Assembly (NCBI GenBank): GCA_943789205.1
Contig: CALSTG010000001.1
Location: 1,478,435 to 1,542,434, forward strand
Direction of reading: 5' to 3'
DNA: 64,000 bases
DNA from: an uncultured Flavobacteriales bacterium
Lineage (GTDB): Bacteria; Bacteroidota; Bacteroidia; Flavobacteriales_D; Crocinitomicaceae
Shown here: positions 36,134-44,828 of the stretch, in pieces
How the letters are laid out: each line of letters opens with the position of its first letter
Position numbering within the stretch: position 1 is the first letter of the stretch
Notes under the pieces: model-generated
Told to the model about the DNA's origin: nothing
The model's input: the letters and a program-made list of their open reading frames with translations, nothing else
Database searches by the model: none
Translations under genes and position numbers: made by a program

Positions 36134-38374
36134 TCATTCTAGCACTGCATTTGTATGTAAGGTGATTTTACCTTCATAGTCTTTAACCATAACATCAAAT
36201 GGTATAGATAGGTGACCTATTTTTTCTTTTGAATCATATTTCAACGAAATTTCACTCTCCTCGTTTGGTAGTAAGATTAACTTCTCGCTTGTGAATTCTT
36301 GAAGGTTAGTGGGTGGTATGATCAATGTGATTTTTTCACTTGATGTGTTTTTTACAATAAAGGTACTGACTAAAGTCGTACCGATTTTTACGGGATCGAG
36401 ATTTACAACTTGTGTTTCAGTAATCAGTGGAAATATTGACTTGTTCCTATCAATGGATATATATTCGATTTGAATGCGACGCTCCATTCCTGCTGCTTTT
36501 GAATAGACTGATTCATTTTTAATTGCTGCATCATCGCTTATTTCTTGATTGGCAACATACTCTCCAAATGGAAGGAAATTAAAAGTAAGCGTTGCATTCT
36601 TTCCTAAAAATGGCTTGAAAGCACCATTGTCAACTTGACTGAAATAATTGATTAAAGATGAAATCCTTCGTTTGGTGAGGTTTATATTGTACGCAGTTTT
36701 CGCAAGTGGACTGGCATAACCTTTAACACTCATTTGAATTTTTGATCCTGTTTGTAATTCCTTTATTAGAATTGACTTCAAGGAATCTAACATGATTGCA
36801 CCAAAATCAACTTTTTCTTTAAAAAAGGAGCTTAGTTCATTAATTGCATATTCCGAGTCAACCGAAGGTAAGCCCTTACCGACTTCTGCTTTGTATACAG
36901 GATAATTCTCGACATATCCTTGATAGGATTCTAGATATGTTTGTTTAGTGGTAATTTTGCGAGTTCTTGCATCAGGCTCATCATTTCTAAAATATAATGT
37001 AACTGGTAATAATGCGTCTATTCGTTCCTCTAAAATCAAAGTATCTGTTGTTTCTTCAGTTACTAGTTCTATAATTGGGAACGATGCATAAATATCACTG
37101 CAGCATGTAGGGTTTTTGGCAAAGAAGCTACCTTTTCTATTTGATGATATGAATATGCTATCATTATGTTCAAAATAATATAAATCATTCGCAGGGCTAT
37201 TCATTGGCATTCCTAAGTTGGTAGGAATTGAAAATCCCACATCATTGAAGGTGCTTGCATACACATCATACCCCCCGAATCCATTAAGCCATGTTGAAGA
37301 GAAGAATAATTTATTTTGAATTGTATCATAGTACGGCGTTACATCATTTTCAATAGTATTAACAGTACTGATGTTTTTAGAAGGGTTGAATCTAATACCA
37401 TCAATGCTTTCGGCATACCAAAGATCCATTCCTCCTTTTCCTCCTCGTCTATTTGAAGAGTAAATCAAATAATCTTTTTTATTTATTCTTGTAAAAAAAG
37501 GCATCGTTGTATTCGCTCCTGACGCATTAATCTCTGATGGCAGGGTATCCATAATTTTCCAAGAACTATCATTGAATTCCGCGATTACAATTTTACAAGA
37601 ATATCCAGATCCATCATCCTCACAAACACTAAAGTAATAACGCTTGCCATCATTCGAAAAGGATCCATTCCCATAACTCAACTCCTTGTGGTATAAATCA
37701 TCGTTTATTTTTGACGCTGAAAATTCTCCTTGATTATTGAGTTCGCTGTAATACAGTTTTGTTCGATAAGCTTTGTCATATACTTCTTGTTCTTTATTAG
37801 AGGAGTCTGCCTTTAATGCAGAGAAAATTAACTGATTACCATGCATAGTATGTGCAAATTCAGCATCTACGGAATTAATGGTTTCGGGAAGGTGGGTGAG
37901 AGGTATAAATTCCGAGGAATCCTTTAGGTTTTCTTTTGCCCACTTACAAGACTCTATTTCACGAAGTGTTTTAATATAAAATGGGCTTGATTTTTTATTA
38001 GATAACTTTTCAGCACTTAAATTCAGGGTTTTAATCGCTTTTGTATATCTCCCATTTTGCTTTTGCATTAAGGCAAGATTCAATAAACTGTTTGAATATA
38101 TTTTTGTCTGCTCACGTGCATAAACTTTTGCATAATAGGTCTCAGCATTTGGATAATCTTTATATGCTCTAAGCGTCTCGGCATACTTCCACAATAGCTT
38201 GACTGAATTTGAATCTTTTTCTAGTGCTTGTTTATAGTATTCAAGCGCATATATAAAATCTCCTTTGACATATTGTTCGTCAGCGAAAGCGATGATTTTC
38301 TTTAGAGTTTTTTGAGCGGTACCCAATTGGGTTAACCCAAAAGTCAAGAACAATATTAAATATAGTCTGGACAT
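36134..38374 (-). CDS. TPR/PD40/OmpA-like protein with DUF1573-like end
   Basis: 746 aa. Signal peptide (1-20, ending GTAQ); TPR repeats (about 25-150); PD40/WD40-like beta-propeller blades (about 165-430: IYSSNRRGGKGGMDLWYA, LFFSSTWLNGFGGYDVY); an OmpA C-terminal peptidoglycan-binding fold (about 515-640: SVKGYASPLAKTAYNINLTKRR); and a final beta domain (about 655-745) resembling DUF1573/Ig (VKIGTTLVSTFIVKNTS). Proteins of this layout next to PorP/SprF link outer-membrane complexes to the cell wall, as PorE does in the T9SS. It overlaps the PorP/SprF gene by 19 bp. Confidence 0.87.
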   Translation of the reverse strand: MSRLYLILFLTFGLTQLGTAQKTLKKIIAFADEQYVKGDFIYALEYYKQALEKDSNSVKLLWKYAETLRAYKDYPNAETYYAKVYAREQTKIYSNSLLNLALMQKQNGRYTKAIKTLNLSAEKLSNKKSSPFYIKTLREIESCKWAKENLKDSSEFIPLTHLPETINSVDAEFAHTMHGNQLIFSALKADSSNKEQEVYDKAYRTKLYYSELNNQGEFSASKINDDLYHKELSYGNGSFSNDGKRYYFSVCEDDGSGYSCKIVIAEFNDSSWKIMDTLPSEINASGANTTMPFFTRINKKDYLIYSSNRRGGKGGMDLWYAESIDGIRFNPSKNISTVNTIENDVTPYYDTIQNKLFFSSTWLNGFGGYDVYASTFNDVGFSIPTNLGMPMNSPANDLYYFEHNDSIFISSNRKGSFFAKNPTCCSDIYASFPIIELVTEETTDTLILEERIDALLPVTLYFRNDEPDARTRKITTKQTYLESYQGYVENYPVYKAEVGKGLPSVDSEYAINELSSFFKEKVDFGAIMLDSLKSILIKELQTGSKIQMSVKGYASPLAKTAYNINLTKRRISSLINYFSQVDNGAFKPFLGKNATLTFNFLPFGEYVANQEISDDAAIKNESVYSKAAGMERRIQIEYISIDRNKSIFPLITETQVVNLDPVKIGTTLVSTFIVKNTSSEKITLIIPPTNLQEFTSEKLILLPNEESEISLKYDSKEKIGHLSIPFDVMVKDYEGKITLHTNAVLE

Positions 38375-39351
38375 ACTTTGTGTAGGACTTTTTTTGGTTT
38401 AAATTTTTTAATTACATAACGCACAGCAAATTCTATCCCCCCTCTAGCTTGACTTGCAGGGACGAGCTTTGAGAAATTTATATCATAACTAATACCAACA
38501 AACAAGTCTGCAAAATCGTAACCAAAGCTTAGATTTGCAGCATCCTTATTTCTGTACCAAACACCGCCATAGAGTGCTGCGTATTTCTTTTTTGGATGGT
38601 TTAAATAATATTTACCAGAGGCACCTATAACCAAAGATCTGTATACATCTTGAGCACTAAATTGAATACTTGGTATTATATCCCATTTTTCATTCACCTC
38701 AAACGTACCTTTTACGAAAGAATTGCTTCGAATCGCTCTTTTTACCTCCGTATTATAAAACCCTTGGTTAGGGCGATTAAGATTAAATAGACTAGATCCA
38801 AAAAGAATTTTAAAGCGGTCGTTTTTTCTATATTCATATAGGAATCCTGCGCCAAGACTCGCATTTGTTTTCCTGTCATTCTGATAATTTTCAAAATTGG
38901 GCGCACCTGGATTAAACACATAGCCCGTGTATTGAGCATCAAAGTATAAGGCATCCCAGTTAATTTGTCTGTGGTTTAAACCAAAATTTATACCTGGTCT
39001 GAAGACATGAGAGGAATCACGGGTCAGTTTAAAGGCATAAGATAGGTTTCCTTGGACTTCAACGGTTCGAAACCGTCCATCTCCGGCTTGGTCATTAAAC
39101 ATATTAATTCCAAAGCCAATATTTTTAAATTTAGAATCTACAGAAATAGCTGTAGTACTGAATGGTACAGTTACGCTCCGCCACTGATCTCTGTAGTTGC
39201 CTATGAAGCGATAATCTCCATCAAAATGTCCTGAATGTGCTGGATTTTGAAATAACTGATTGTCGTTGAATTGTGACCAATGGATATCCTGACCTGATGC
39301 AAAATCAATGACCAAAAAAAAACCAATTAAAACATATAGAAAACTCCTCAT
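38356..39351 (-). CDS. PorP/SprF family T9SS membrane protein
   Basis: 331 aa from the ATG at 39351, which opens a signal peptide (MRSFLYVLIGFFLVIDFASG); an ATG 30 bp upstream is less likely. The segment DIHWSQFNDNQLFQNPAHSG is the family signature, followed by beta-barrel strands ending FAVRYVIKKFKPKK. PorP/SprF proteins are outer-membrane components tied to T9SS or to anchoring of particular cargo. Paired with the OmpA-like gene downstream. A near-consensus -7 box lies about 19 nt upstream. Confidence 0.92.
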   Translation of the reverse strand: MRSFLYVLIGFFLVIDFASGQDIHWSQFNDNQLFQNPAHSGHFDGDYRFIGNYRDQWRSVTVPFSTTAISVDSKFKNIGFGINMFNDQAGDGRFRTVEVQGNLSYAFKLTRDSSHVFRPGINFGLNHRQINWDALYFDAQYTGYVFNPGAPNFENYQNDRKTNASLGAGFLYEYRKNDRFKILFGSSLFNLNRPNQGFYNTEVKRAIRSNSFVKGTFEVNEKWDIIPSIQFSAQDVYRSLVIGASGKYYLNHPKKKYAALYGGVWYRNKDAANLSFGYDFADLFVGISYDINFSKLVPASQARGGIEFAVRYVIKKFKPKKVLHKVCPDYI

Positions 39352-39402
39352 ACGGTTTGTATTCAATACTCTAAGATACAATAAATAAAATTGAAAATTA
39401 AA

Positions 39403-40095
39403 TTAAGGAGTCGACAGCGAAACGGGAATGATTTTGCCATTTAAAAAATCACCCTGTCGACAGGCAAAGTCATAAATATACTGAGCCATTTGTTGCGGGT
39501 TGTGCGGTGCTTTAAAATCTGGGAAGGCTGTTTCTAACATCTCTGTTTGTACAGCTCCAAGACACAAGCAATTCATTTTGATTTTTGAGTCTTTATATTC
39601 CTCAGCAAATAGCTCTGTGAAAGAACATAATGCTGCTTTTGATGTGCTGTATGCCGCAAGCCCAGGAAATTTCATAGAGCCTTGAAAACCACCCATAGAA
39701 CTAATATTGACAATGTGACCACCCTTACTTTTGATAAAGGGTATGGTAGCTTGAACAACTTGCATAATACCTATGACATTGATTTGATAGGATTTTATAA
39801 TGTCCTGATGCGACAGCTTTTCAAAGTCTTTCTTTACTAAATAACCTGCATTGTTTATTAAAATATCTATGTTATTTAAAGTGCTGATATTTTCTGTGAA
39901 TTGGGATACATTTATTTTTTCAAGGTCTAGGAAGTGAGCAGTGACATTCTCTAAGGATTTGTAATTAGAAGTCATAAGTTCTTCTTGTCTTGAAAAGACC
40001 ATGATTCTATTACTAGAATCTAGTGCTGCCCTTTCAACTATTGCTCTACCAATACCCGTGCTACCTCCAATAATTACTATATTTTTATTCATCAA
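39403..40095 (-). CDS. Short-chain dehydrogenase/reductase
   Basis: 230 aa Rossmann enzyme. GGSTGIGRAI (NAD(P) loop), NNAGYL, NISSMGG (catalytic Ser) and YSTSKAAL (Tyr-x-x-x-Lys) are all present. Substrate unknown. Its start lies 11 bp inside the upstream reductase gene, so it is translated with the paaE-like pair and may act on a product of aromatic or acyl-CoA metabolism. Confidence 0.92.
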   Translation of the reverse strand: MMNKNIVIIGGSTGIGRAIVERAALDSSNRIMVFSRQEELMTSNYKSLENVTAHFLDLEKINVSQFTENISTLNNIDILINNAGYLVKKDFEKLSHQDIIKSYQINVIGIMQVVQATIPFIKSKGGHIVNISSMGGFQGSMKFPGLAAYSTSKAALCSFTELFAEEYKDSKIKMNCLCLGAVQTEMLETAFPDFKAPHNPQQMAQYIYDFACRQGDFLNGKIIPVSLSTP

Positions 40096-41143
40096 AGGAG
40101 ATTTTCAATTTAGCACTTGTCGGATAAGCCTGACAGGTCAGTATATAGCCGTCTTGAACTTCTTCATCAGTAAGAGAATAATTCAGCTTCATACCTGCAG
40201 AGCCTTCAAGAACCTTTGCCTTACATGAGCAACACACGCCACCTCTACAAGAATATGGAGCATCCATTCCTTCATCCTCCACAGCATCAAGAATTGACTT
40301 CGAATCACCATTTAAGGTCACTTCAAAAGCTTCATCATCTAGAACTACAGAAACTTCGGAACTTCCTGAATACTGTTCTGGTTTAATTTCAACCCCTAAA
40401 GAAACAGGTGTAGTAAATAATTCATAAATAATTTTTTGTTTTGCAACTCCAAAGAATTCTAATGTTTCAATACATCCCAGAATCATTTCCTCTGGACCAC
40501 AGATCATAAACGCATCATTTTGAAGGAAGCTCAAATCTGACTTTATACTTTTAGTTAAATTCCCCTTGTCTATTCTTCCTTCTGTAGCATTTCCTTCAAC
40601 ACCTCTACTGTAAAAAAGCTGTGATTTTATACCCGTCATTTCGCTTATTTCTGATAGAAACATAGATTCTTGTTTGTTTTTATTTCCGTAGAGTAATTCT
40701 ATGTTAAGGTCGTCAGTTTTCGAATTTAGTATTGATAGAATAGGTGTTATTCCACTTCCAGCAGCAAGAGCTGCGATTTTTTTCGCCCCATTAGGAACTG
40801 TAAAATTACCCTGGGGTTTTGATAAGTAAATGATATCTCCCTGTTTTGCATTTTTTACGAACCAATTAGAAACGACACCTTGTTCAACACGTTTCACCCC
40901 AATTGCTAGCTGTTCTGATAAACCACTGCAGATGGAATAGGATCTTCGTTCCTCTTTTCCATCAATTTCTTTGAGCATATTGATATACTGTCCGGGGATA
41001 AATTTAAAATTCGAACTGAGCTTGTCAGGTATTAAAAATTCAACTTTAACGGCAGACTCATTTAATTTTTCAATTGCTGAGATTTGAATTTCAAAGTATC
41101 CTTTATACTTTTCTTTTTTAAAAATATTCCCAAGTAAGCCCAT
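40085..41143 (-). CDS. PaaE-like FAD/2Fe-2S reductase, copy 2
   Basis: 352 aa. FAD-binding domain with RRSYSICSG (residues 60-70), NAD-binding domain with AAGSGITPILSIL, and a C-terminal plant-type ferredoxin with CRGGVCCSCKAKV and LTCQA supplying the four cluster cysteines. Transfers electrons from NAD(P)H to an oxygenase. A close relative of the next gene upstream (3 nt apart), so a tandem duplication. The role may be as an alternative reductase for PaaABC or for another oxygenase. It ends overlapping the dehydrogenase gene by 11 bp. Confidence 0.9.
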   Translation of the reverse strand: MGLLGNIFKKEKYKGYFEIQISAIEKLNESAVKVEFLIPDKLSSNFKFIPGQYINMLKEIDGKEERRSYSICSGLSEQLAIGVKRVEQGVVSNWFVKNAKQGDIIYLSKPQGNFTVPNGAKKIAALAAGSGITPILSILNSKTDDLNIELLYGNKNKQESMFLSEISEMTGIKSQLFYSRGVEGNATEGRIDKGNLTKSIKSDLSFLQNDAFMICGPEEMILGCIETLEFFGVAKQKIIYELFTTPVSLGVEIKPEQYSGSSEVSVVLDDEAFEVTLNGDSKSILDAVEDEGMDAPYSCRGGVCCSCKAKVLEGSAGMKLNYSLTDEEVQDGYILTCQAYPTSAKLKISFDE

Positions 41144-41146
41144 ATT

Positions 41147-42223
41147 TTATTCGTCAAATGTTACAATTACTTTTTTTGATGTCGGATGCGCCTGACATGT
41201 TAGGATATAACCTTTATCTAGCTCATCTTGTTCAAGTGCATAGTTAACATCCATTGTTACAGTGCCTTCTAAAACCTTTGCTTTACAAGTGCAGCAAACA
41301 CCACCTTTACACGCATACGGTACATCGAGACCTGATTTTTGGGCAGCATCGAGAATAGAAACCCCTTGATTATTGAGCGCAAATTCAAACTCATCACCAT
41401 CCATATGCAGCACAATAGCACTGTCATCCTCTCTTTTTAAGATTGATTCGTTTTTACTTTCCTTTTTATTGTATCCAGTTCCAAAAAGTTCGAGGTGAAT
41501 ACTCTTACTGTCAAGTCCTTTGGAAATTAGTGTTTCTCTTATATCTAAAGTCATTTGTTCAGGACCACAAATAAAGACATCATCTATAGTTATACCTGTT
41601 AAATACGTATCATAAATGAGGGCACACTTTTTTTTATCAATTCGACCTTTTTGCAATGCGTTTCCTAAATTTTCTCGTGAGAGAATGTGAATAACACTTA
41701 ATCTGTCTAAGTACGTGTTCTTTAAGGCTTCAATTTCCTCTTTGAATATAATGGATAGCACAGCTTTATTTCCATAAATTAGATTCACATTACTCTTAGG
41801 CTCGTGGTGCAAAATACTTTTGAGAATTGATAATATGGGTGTAATTCCGCTACCCGCAGCGTATAAAACGTAGTTTTTGTTCGCTTTCTGGTTTGGGATA
41901 TGCTGAAAATTACCTGAAGGTTTCATGACCTCTAAAACATCACCTTCTTTTATAACCTGATGCGCATAATTTGAAAACAAACCGTTCTCAATTCTCTTTA
42001 TTGCCACTTTGTATGTGCCTGAGGAAGGCTCTGAACATAATGAGTATGAACGTCGAACTTCTTCATTTTTCAAATGTGCTTTAAAAGTCAAGTATTGACC
42101 TGAATGGTAATTAAAATCATTCTTATCTTTATCAGGAACTGAAAAAGAAATTGAAACGCAATCTTCTGTTTCTTGGATGATATTTTTTACCGTCAGCTTG
42201 TAGAATTTCGATTTTGTAGTCAT
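41147..42223 (-). CDS. paaE: Phenylacetyl-CoA epoxidase reductase subunit PaaE-like, copy 1
   Basis: 358 aa with the same three domains as its neighbour: RRSYSLCSEPSSGTYKVAIK (FAD), AAGSGITPILSILKS (NAD), and ferredoxin Cys in CKGGVCCTCKAKV and LTCQA. It lies first in a divergent operon next to paaABCD, so it is the better candidate for the genuine PaaE that feeds electrons to the PaaA di-iron site; which copy does this is inference. Its -7 box TAAATTTG (minus strand, 42237-42244) has a TTG 19 bp further out. Confidence 0.88.
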   Translation of the reverse strand: MTTKSKFYKLTVKNIIQETEDCVSISFSVPDKDKNDFNYHSGQYLTFKAHLKNEEVRRSYSLCSEPSSGTYKVAIKRIENGLFSNYAHQVIKEGDVLEVMKPSGNFQHIPNQKANKNYVLYAAGSGITPILSILKSILHHEPKSNVNLIYGNKAVLSIIFKEEIEALKNTYLDRLSVIHILSRENLGNALQKGRIDKKKCALIYDTYLTGITIDDVFICGPEQMTLDIRETLISKGLDSKSIHLELFGTGYNKKESKNESILKREDDSAIVLHMDGDEFEFALNNQGVSILDAAQKSGLDVPYACKGGVCCTCKAKVLEGTVTMDVNYALEQDELDKGYILTCQAHPTSKKVIVTFDE

Positions 42224-42236
42224 CGTATAATTTGTT

Positions 42237-42266
42237 CAAATTTAAGCAATCTATTTCTCAAGACAA
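42237..42266 (-). promoter_or_regulatory. Promoter of the paaE-like operon
   Basis: On the minus strand, TTG at 42266-42264, 19-bp spacer, TAAATTTG at 42244-42237. The paaE-like ATG follows 13 nt later. Confidence 0.6.
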
Positions 42267-42320
42267 GGCGTTCTAAACATTGTTCATTTTCTTTTGTTTT
42301 TAATCAGTCTCAGTATTAAG

Positions 42321-42328
42321 TATATTTG
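42321..42328 (+). promoter_or_regulatory. -7 box of paaABCD
   Basis: TATATTTG, exact match to TAnnTTTG, 18 nt before the paaA ATG. It lies in the 123-bp divergent region shared with the paaE-like operon. No clear palindromic regulator site was seen there. Confidence 0.6.
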
Positions 42329-42346
42329 TAAAGTAAACTAGGAAAG

Positions 42347-43294
42347 ATGATGGAAATAGACATTAAAGAACTAGAAAAGAATTTTCAAAAGAAAATAGAT
42401 AAAGACATTAGAATTGAGCCTAATGACTGGATGCCTGATGCCTACAGAAAAACGCTTATTCGTCAAATCTCACAGCACGCACACTCAGAAGTTGTCGGTA
42501 TGTTGCCAGAGGGGAATTGGATTACTCGAGCGCCAAATCTTAGAAGAAAAGCAGTGCTTTTAGCTAAAGTTCAAGATGAAGCAGGCCATGGATTGTATTT
42601 ATATAGTGCTGCAGAAACGCTTGGAGCGGATCGCGAGCAAACCATTGACGATTTGCACTCGGGAAAAGCAAAGTATTCATCAATTTTTAATTATCCTACT
42701 TTATCATGGGCTGATATGGGAGCAATTGGCTGGCTTGTAGACGGTGCTGCAATAATGAATCAGGTGCCTCTGTGCAGATGCTCATATGGGCCATATGCAA
42801 GAGCAATGGTAAGGGTATGTAAAGAAGAGTCCTTTCATCAACGTCAGGGTTTTGAAATTATGACCAAATTAGCTGCAGGAACACAAGCCCAAAAAGAGAT
42901 GGCTCAAGATGCTTTTAATAGATTTTGGTGGCCTGCATTAATGATGTTCGGTCCGAGTGATGCAGATTCAAGTCATACAGAGCAGTCGATGAATTGGAAA
43001 ATTAAAAGACACACCAATGACGAACTCAGACAAATGTTTGTTGACGCAACAGTACCGCAGGCAGAATTAATTGGATTAACGATTCCTGACAAAGACCTTA
43101 AATGGAATGAAGCAAAAGATGGTTATGACTACGGAGCAATAAACTGGGATGAGTTTTGGCAAGTGGTAGGTGGAAACGGACCTTGCAATAAGGAGCGGGT
43201 TGACGCTAGAAGAAAAGCAAAAGATGACGGTAAATGGGTCGTTGAAGCAGCTATGGCATTTGCTCAAAAAAGGAGCGCAAAGAAATCTGCATAA
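42347..43294 (+). CDS. paaA: Phenylacetyl-CoA 1,2-epoxidase, catalytic subunit
   Basis: 315 aa, normal length. With PaaB, C and E it epoxidises the ring of phenylacetyl-CoA using O2 and NADPH. The di-iron ligands are visible in two E-x-x-H motifs, [13 protein letters not shown] and [13 protein letters not shown]. The [20 protein letters not shown] segment is highly conserved. First gene of paaABCD, with 2-3 nt gaps or short overlaps between genes. Confidence 0.97.
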   Translation: MMEIDIKELEKNFQKKIDKDIRIEPNDWMPDAYRKTLIRQISQHAHSEVVGMLPEGNWITRAPNLRRKAVLLAKVQDEAGHGLYLYSAAETLGADREQTIDDLHSGKAKYSSIFNYPTLSWADMGAIGWLVDGAAIMNQVPLCRCSYGPYARAMVRVCKEESFHQRQGFEIMTKLAAGTQAQKEMAQDAFNRFWWPALMMFGPSDADSSHTEQSMNWKIKRHTNDELRQMFVDATVPQAELIGLTIPDKDLKWNEAKDGYDYGAINWDEFWQVVGGNGPCNKERVDARRKAKDDGKWVVEAAMAFAQKRSAKKSA

Positions 43295-43296
43295 TT

Positions 43297-43587
43297 ATGG
43301 AAAAATCAAAAGAATGGCCTCTTTGGGAGGTTTTTATTAGAAGTAAGCAAGGCTTAAACCATAAGCATGTAGGTAGCCTTAGAGCTTCAGATGCCACGAT
43401 GGCAATTAAGAATGCTCGCGATGTATATACTCGACGTTCTGAAGGTATTTCTATTTGGGTAGTCCCTTCGAACAACATTACGGCTAGCGATCCAAATAAT
43501 GAAGATTCATTATTTGAGCCTGCACAGTCTAAAGTATACAGACATCCAACTTTCTACGATGTACCTGATGGTATTTCTCACATGTAG
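43297..43587 (+). CDS. paaB: Phenylacetyl-CoA epoxidase subunit PaaB
   Basis: 96 aa, family length. WPLWEVFIRSKQGLNHKHVGSL at the N-terminus and YTRRSEGISIWVVPS are the signature segments. A small subunit thought to bridge the PaaAC core in the epoxidase. It starts 2 nt after paaA and ends 3 nt before paaC. Confidence 0.96.
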   Translation: MEKSKEWPLWEVFIRSKQGLNHKHVGSLRASDATMAIKNARDVYTRRSEGISIWVVPSNNITASDPNNEDSLFEPAQSKVYRHPTFYDVPDGISHM

Positions 43588-43590
43588 CCT

Positions 43591-44349
43591 ATGACGAAAC
43601 AAGAAGCTTTATACCAATATCTACTGAGGATGGGAGATGATAGTCTCATATTAGGCCAAAGGCTTTCCGAGCTATGTGGTCATGGCCCCATTTTGGAGGA
43701 GGATATTGCAACGACAAATATTTCACTTGACTTGATAGGTCAAGCAACCTTGCTACTCGAGTATGCCGGTTCATTGGCCGACGAGCCTAAATCGAATGAT
43801 GAGTTGGCATTCCTGCGTATTGAAAAAGAGTATACAAATACATTGCTTGTAGAACAGCCTAACGGAAATTTTGGAGATACTATGATGCGTCAATTTTTAT
43901 TTGATGCATACAGGAAACCACTATTGGAGCATTTGCTTCAATCTACAGATATTCGGCTCTCTGGTATTGCTGAAAAAGCATTGAAAGAAACAAAATATCA
44001 CCTTCGTCATTCTTCAGAATGGGTTATTCGTCTTGGCGATGGTACAGCGGAGTCTCATGATAAAATTCAGGCAGCATTAGATGCTTTATACAGGTACGCG
44101 GACGAGTTGTTTTTTGAAAATGAAGTTGATGCTGTACTCTTGAAAAAAGGTATTATACCTTCAGCAAAAATAATATTTCCTTTTTGGAAAAAGACAGTCA
44201 CCGAAGTTCTTGAGATGGCGACTATTGCAATACCAAAAAACAATTGGAAATTTCAGGGAGGGAGAGAAGGTCGACATTCTGAGCATATGGGCTTTTTGCT
44301 TGCCGAAATGCAATACATGCAACGAACCTATCCTAACATGGAATGGTAA
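43591..44349 (+). CDS. paaC: Phenylacetyl-CoA epoxidase structural subunit PaaC
   Basis: 252 aa ferritin-like helical bundle, the structural partner of PaaA. The segments GDDSLILGQRLSELCGHGP, NISLDLIGQATLLLEYAG and the C-terminal GRHSEHMGFLLAEMQYMQRT are typical. The gene ends within paaD (7-nt overlap). Confidence 0.96.
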   Translation: MTKQEALYQYLLRMGDDSLILGQRLSELCGHGPILEEDIATTNISLDLIGQATLLLEYAGSLADEPKSNDELAFLRIEKEYTNTLLVEQPNGNFGDTMMRQFLFDAYRKPLLEHLLQSTDIRLSGIAEKALKETKYHLRHSSEWVIRLGDGTAESHDKIQAALDALYRYADELFFENEVDAVLLKKGIIPSAKIIFPFWKKTVTEVLEMATIAIPKNNWKFQGGREGRHSEHMGFLLAEMQYMQRTYPNMEW

Positions 44350-44828
44350 GCGAAAAGGAGATTTATTCGCTTCTTGAAGGTGTTTTTGATCCTGAAGTCC
44401 CAGTATTATCAATCATTGATCTTGGAATCGTTCGTTCCGTCCGTGTTGAAAATAAAACGGCCCTTATTGTTATTACCCCGACCTATATCGGTTGTCCGGC
44501 CATGCAAACTATTGAAAAAGATATTGCAATTCAACTTGAAGCTAATGGGATTTCGGACTTTGAGGTTAGTACTTCAATTGCACCAGCTTGGACAACAGAT
44601 TGGATGTCAGAAAAAGGCAAGCAAAAGCTGAAAGCATACGGTATTGCTCCTCCTCAAGACGAGGCTGATAAGTCCGTTCTTTTTGCTGATCCTTTAATTG
44701 TTCCTTGCCCTAAATGTGATGCTCAAGAAACAAAAATGATAAGTCAATTTGGCAGTACAGCATGCAAGGCGCATTATCAATGTAAAAAATGCCAAGAACC
44801 TTTTGATTATTTTAAATGCCTGCGCTAG
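44343..44828 (+). CDS. paaD: Phenylacetyl-CoA epoxidase assembly protein PaaD
   Basis: 161 aa. An N-terminal MIP18/DUF59 domain (FDPEVPVLSIIDLGIV, TYIGCPAMQ) and a C-terminal zinc-ribbon-like Cys cluster (PCPKCDAQ...YQCKKCQEPFDYFKC). PaaD is needed for the iron-sulfur or di-iron maturation of the complex. Its 3' end overlaps the convergent DUF5916 gene by 17 bp. paaE is not next in line here but lies divergently upstream, and no ring-opening or beta-oxidation paa genes are in the window. Confidence 0.95.
   Translation: MVSEKEIYSLLEGVFDPEVPVLSIIDLGIVRSVRVENKTALIVITPTYIGCPAMQTIEKDIAIQLEANGISDFEVSTSIAPAWTTDWMSEKGKQKLKAYGIAPPQDEADKSVLFADPLIVPCPKCDAQETKMISQFGSTACKAHYQCKKCQEPFDYFKCLR

Noticed and set aside
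42224..42346. Operator in the divergent paa promoter region
   Set aside because: Partial symmetry around AACATTGTT is not a true palindrome and no second copy was seen.
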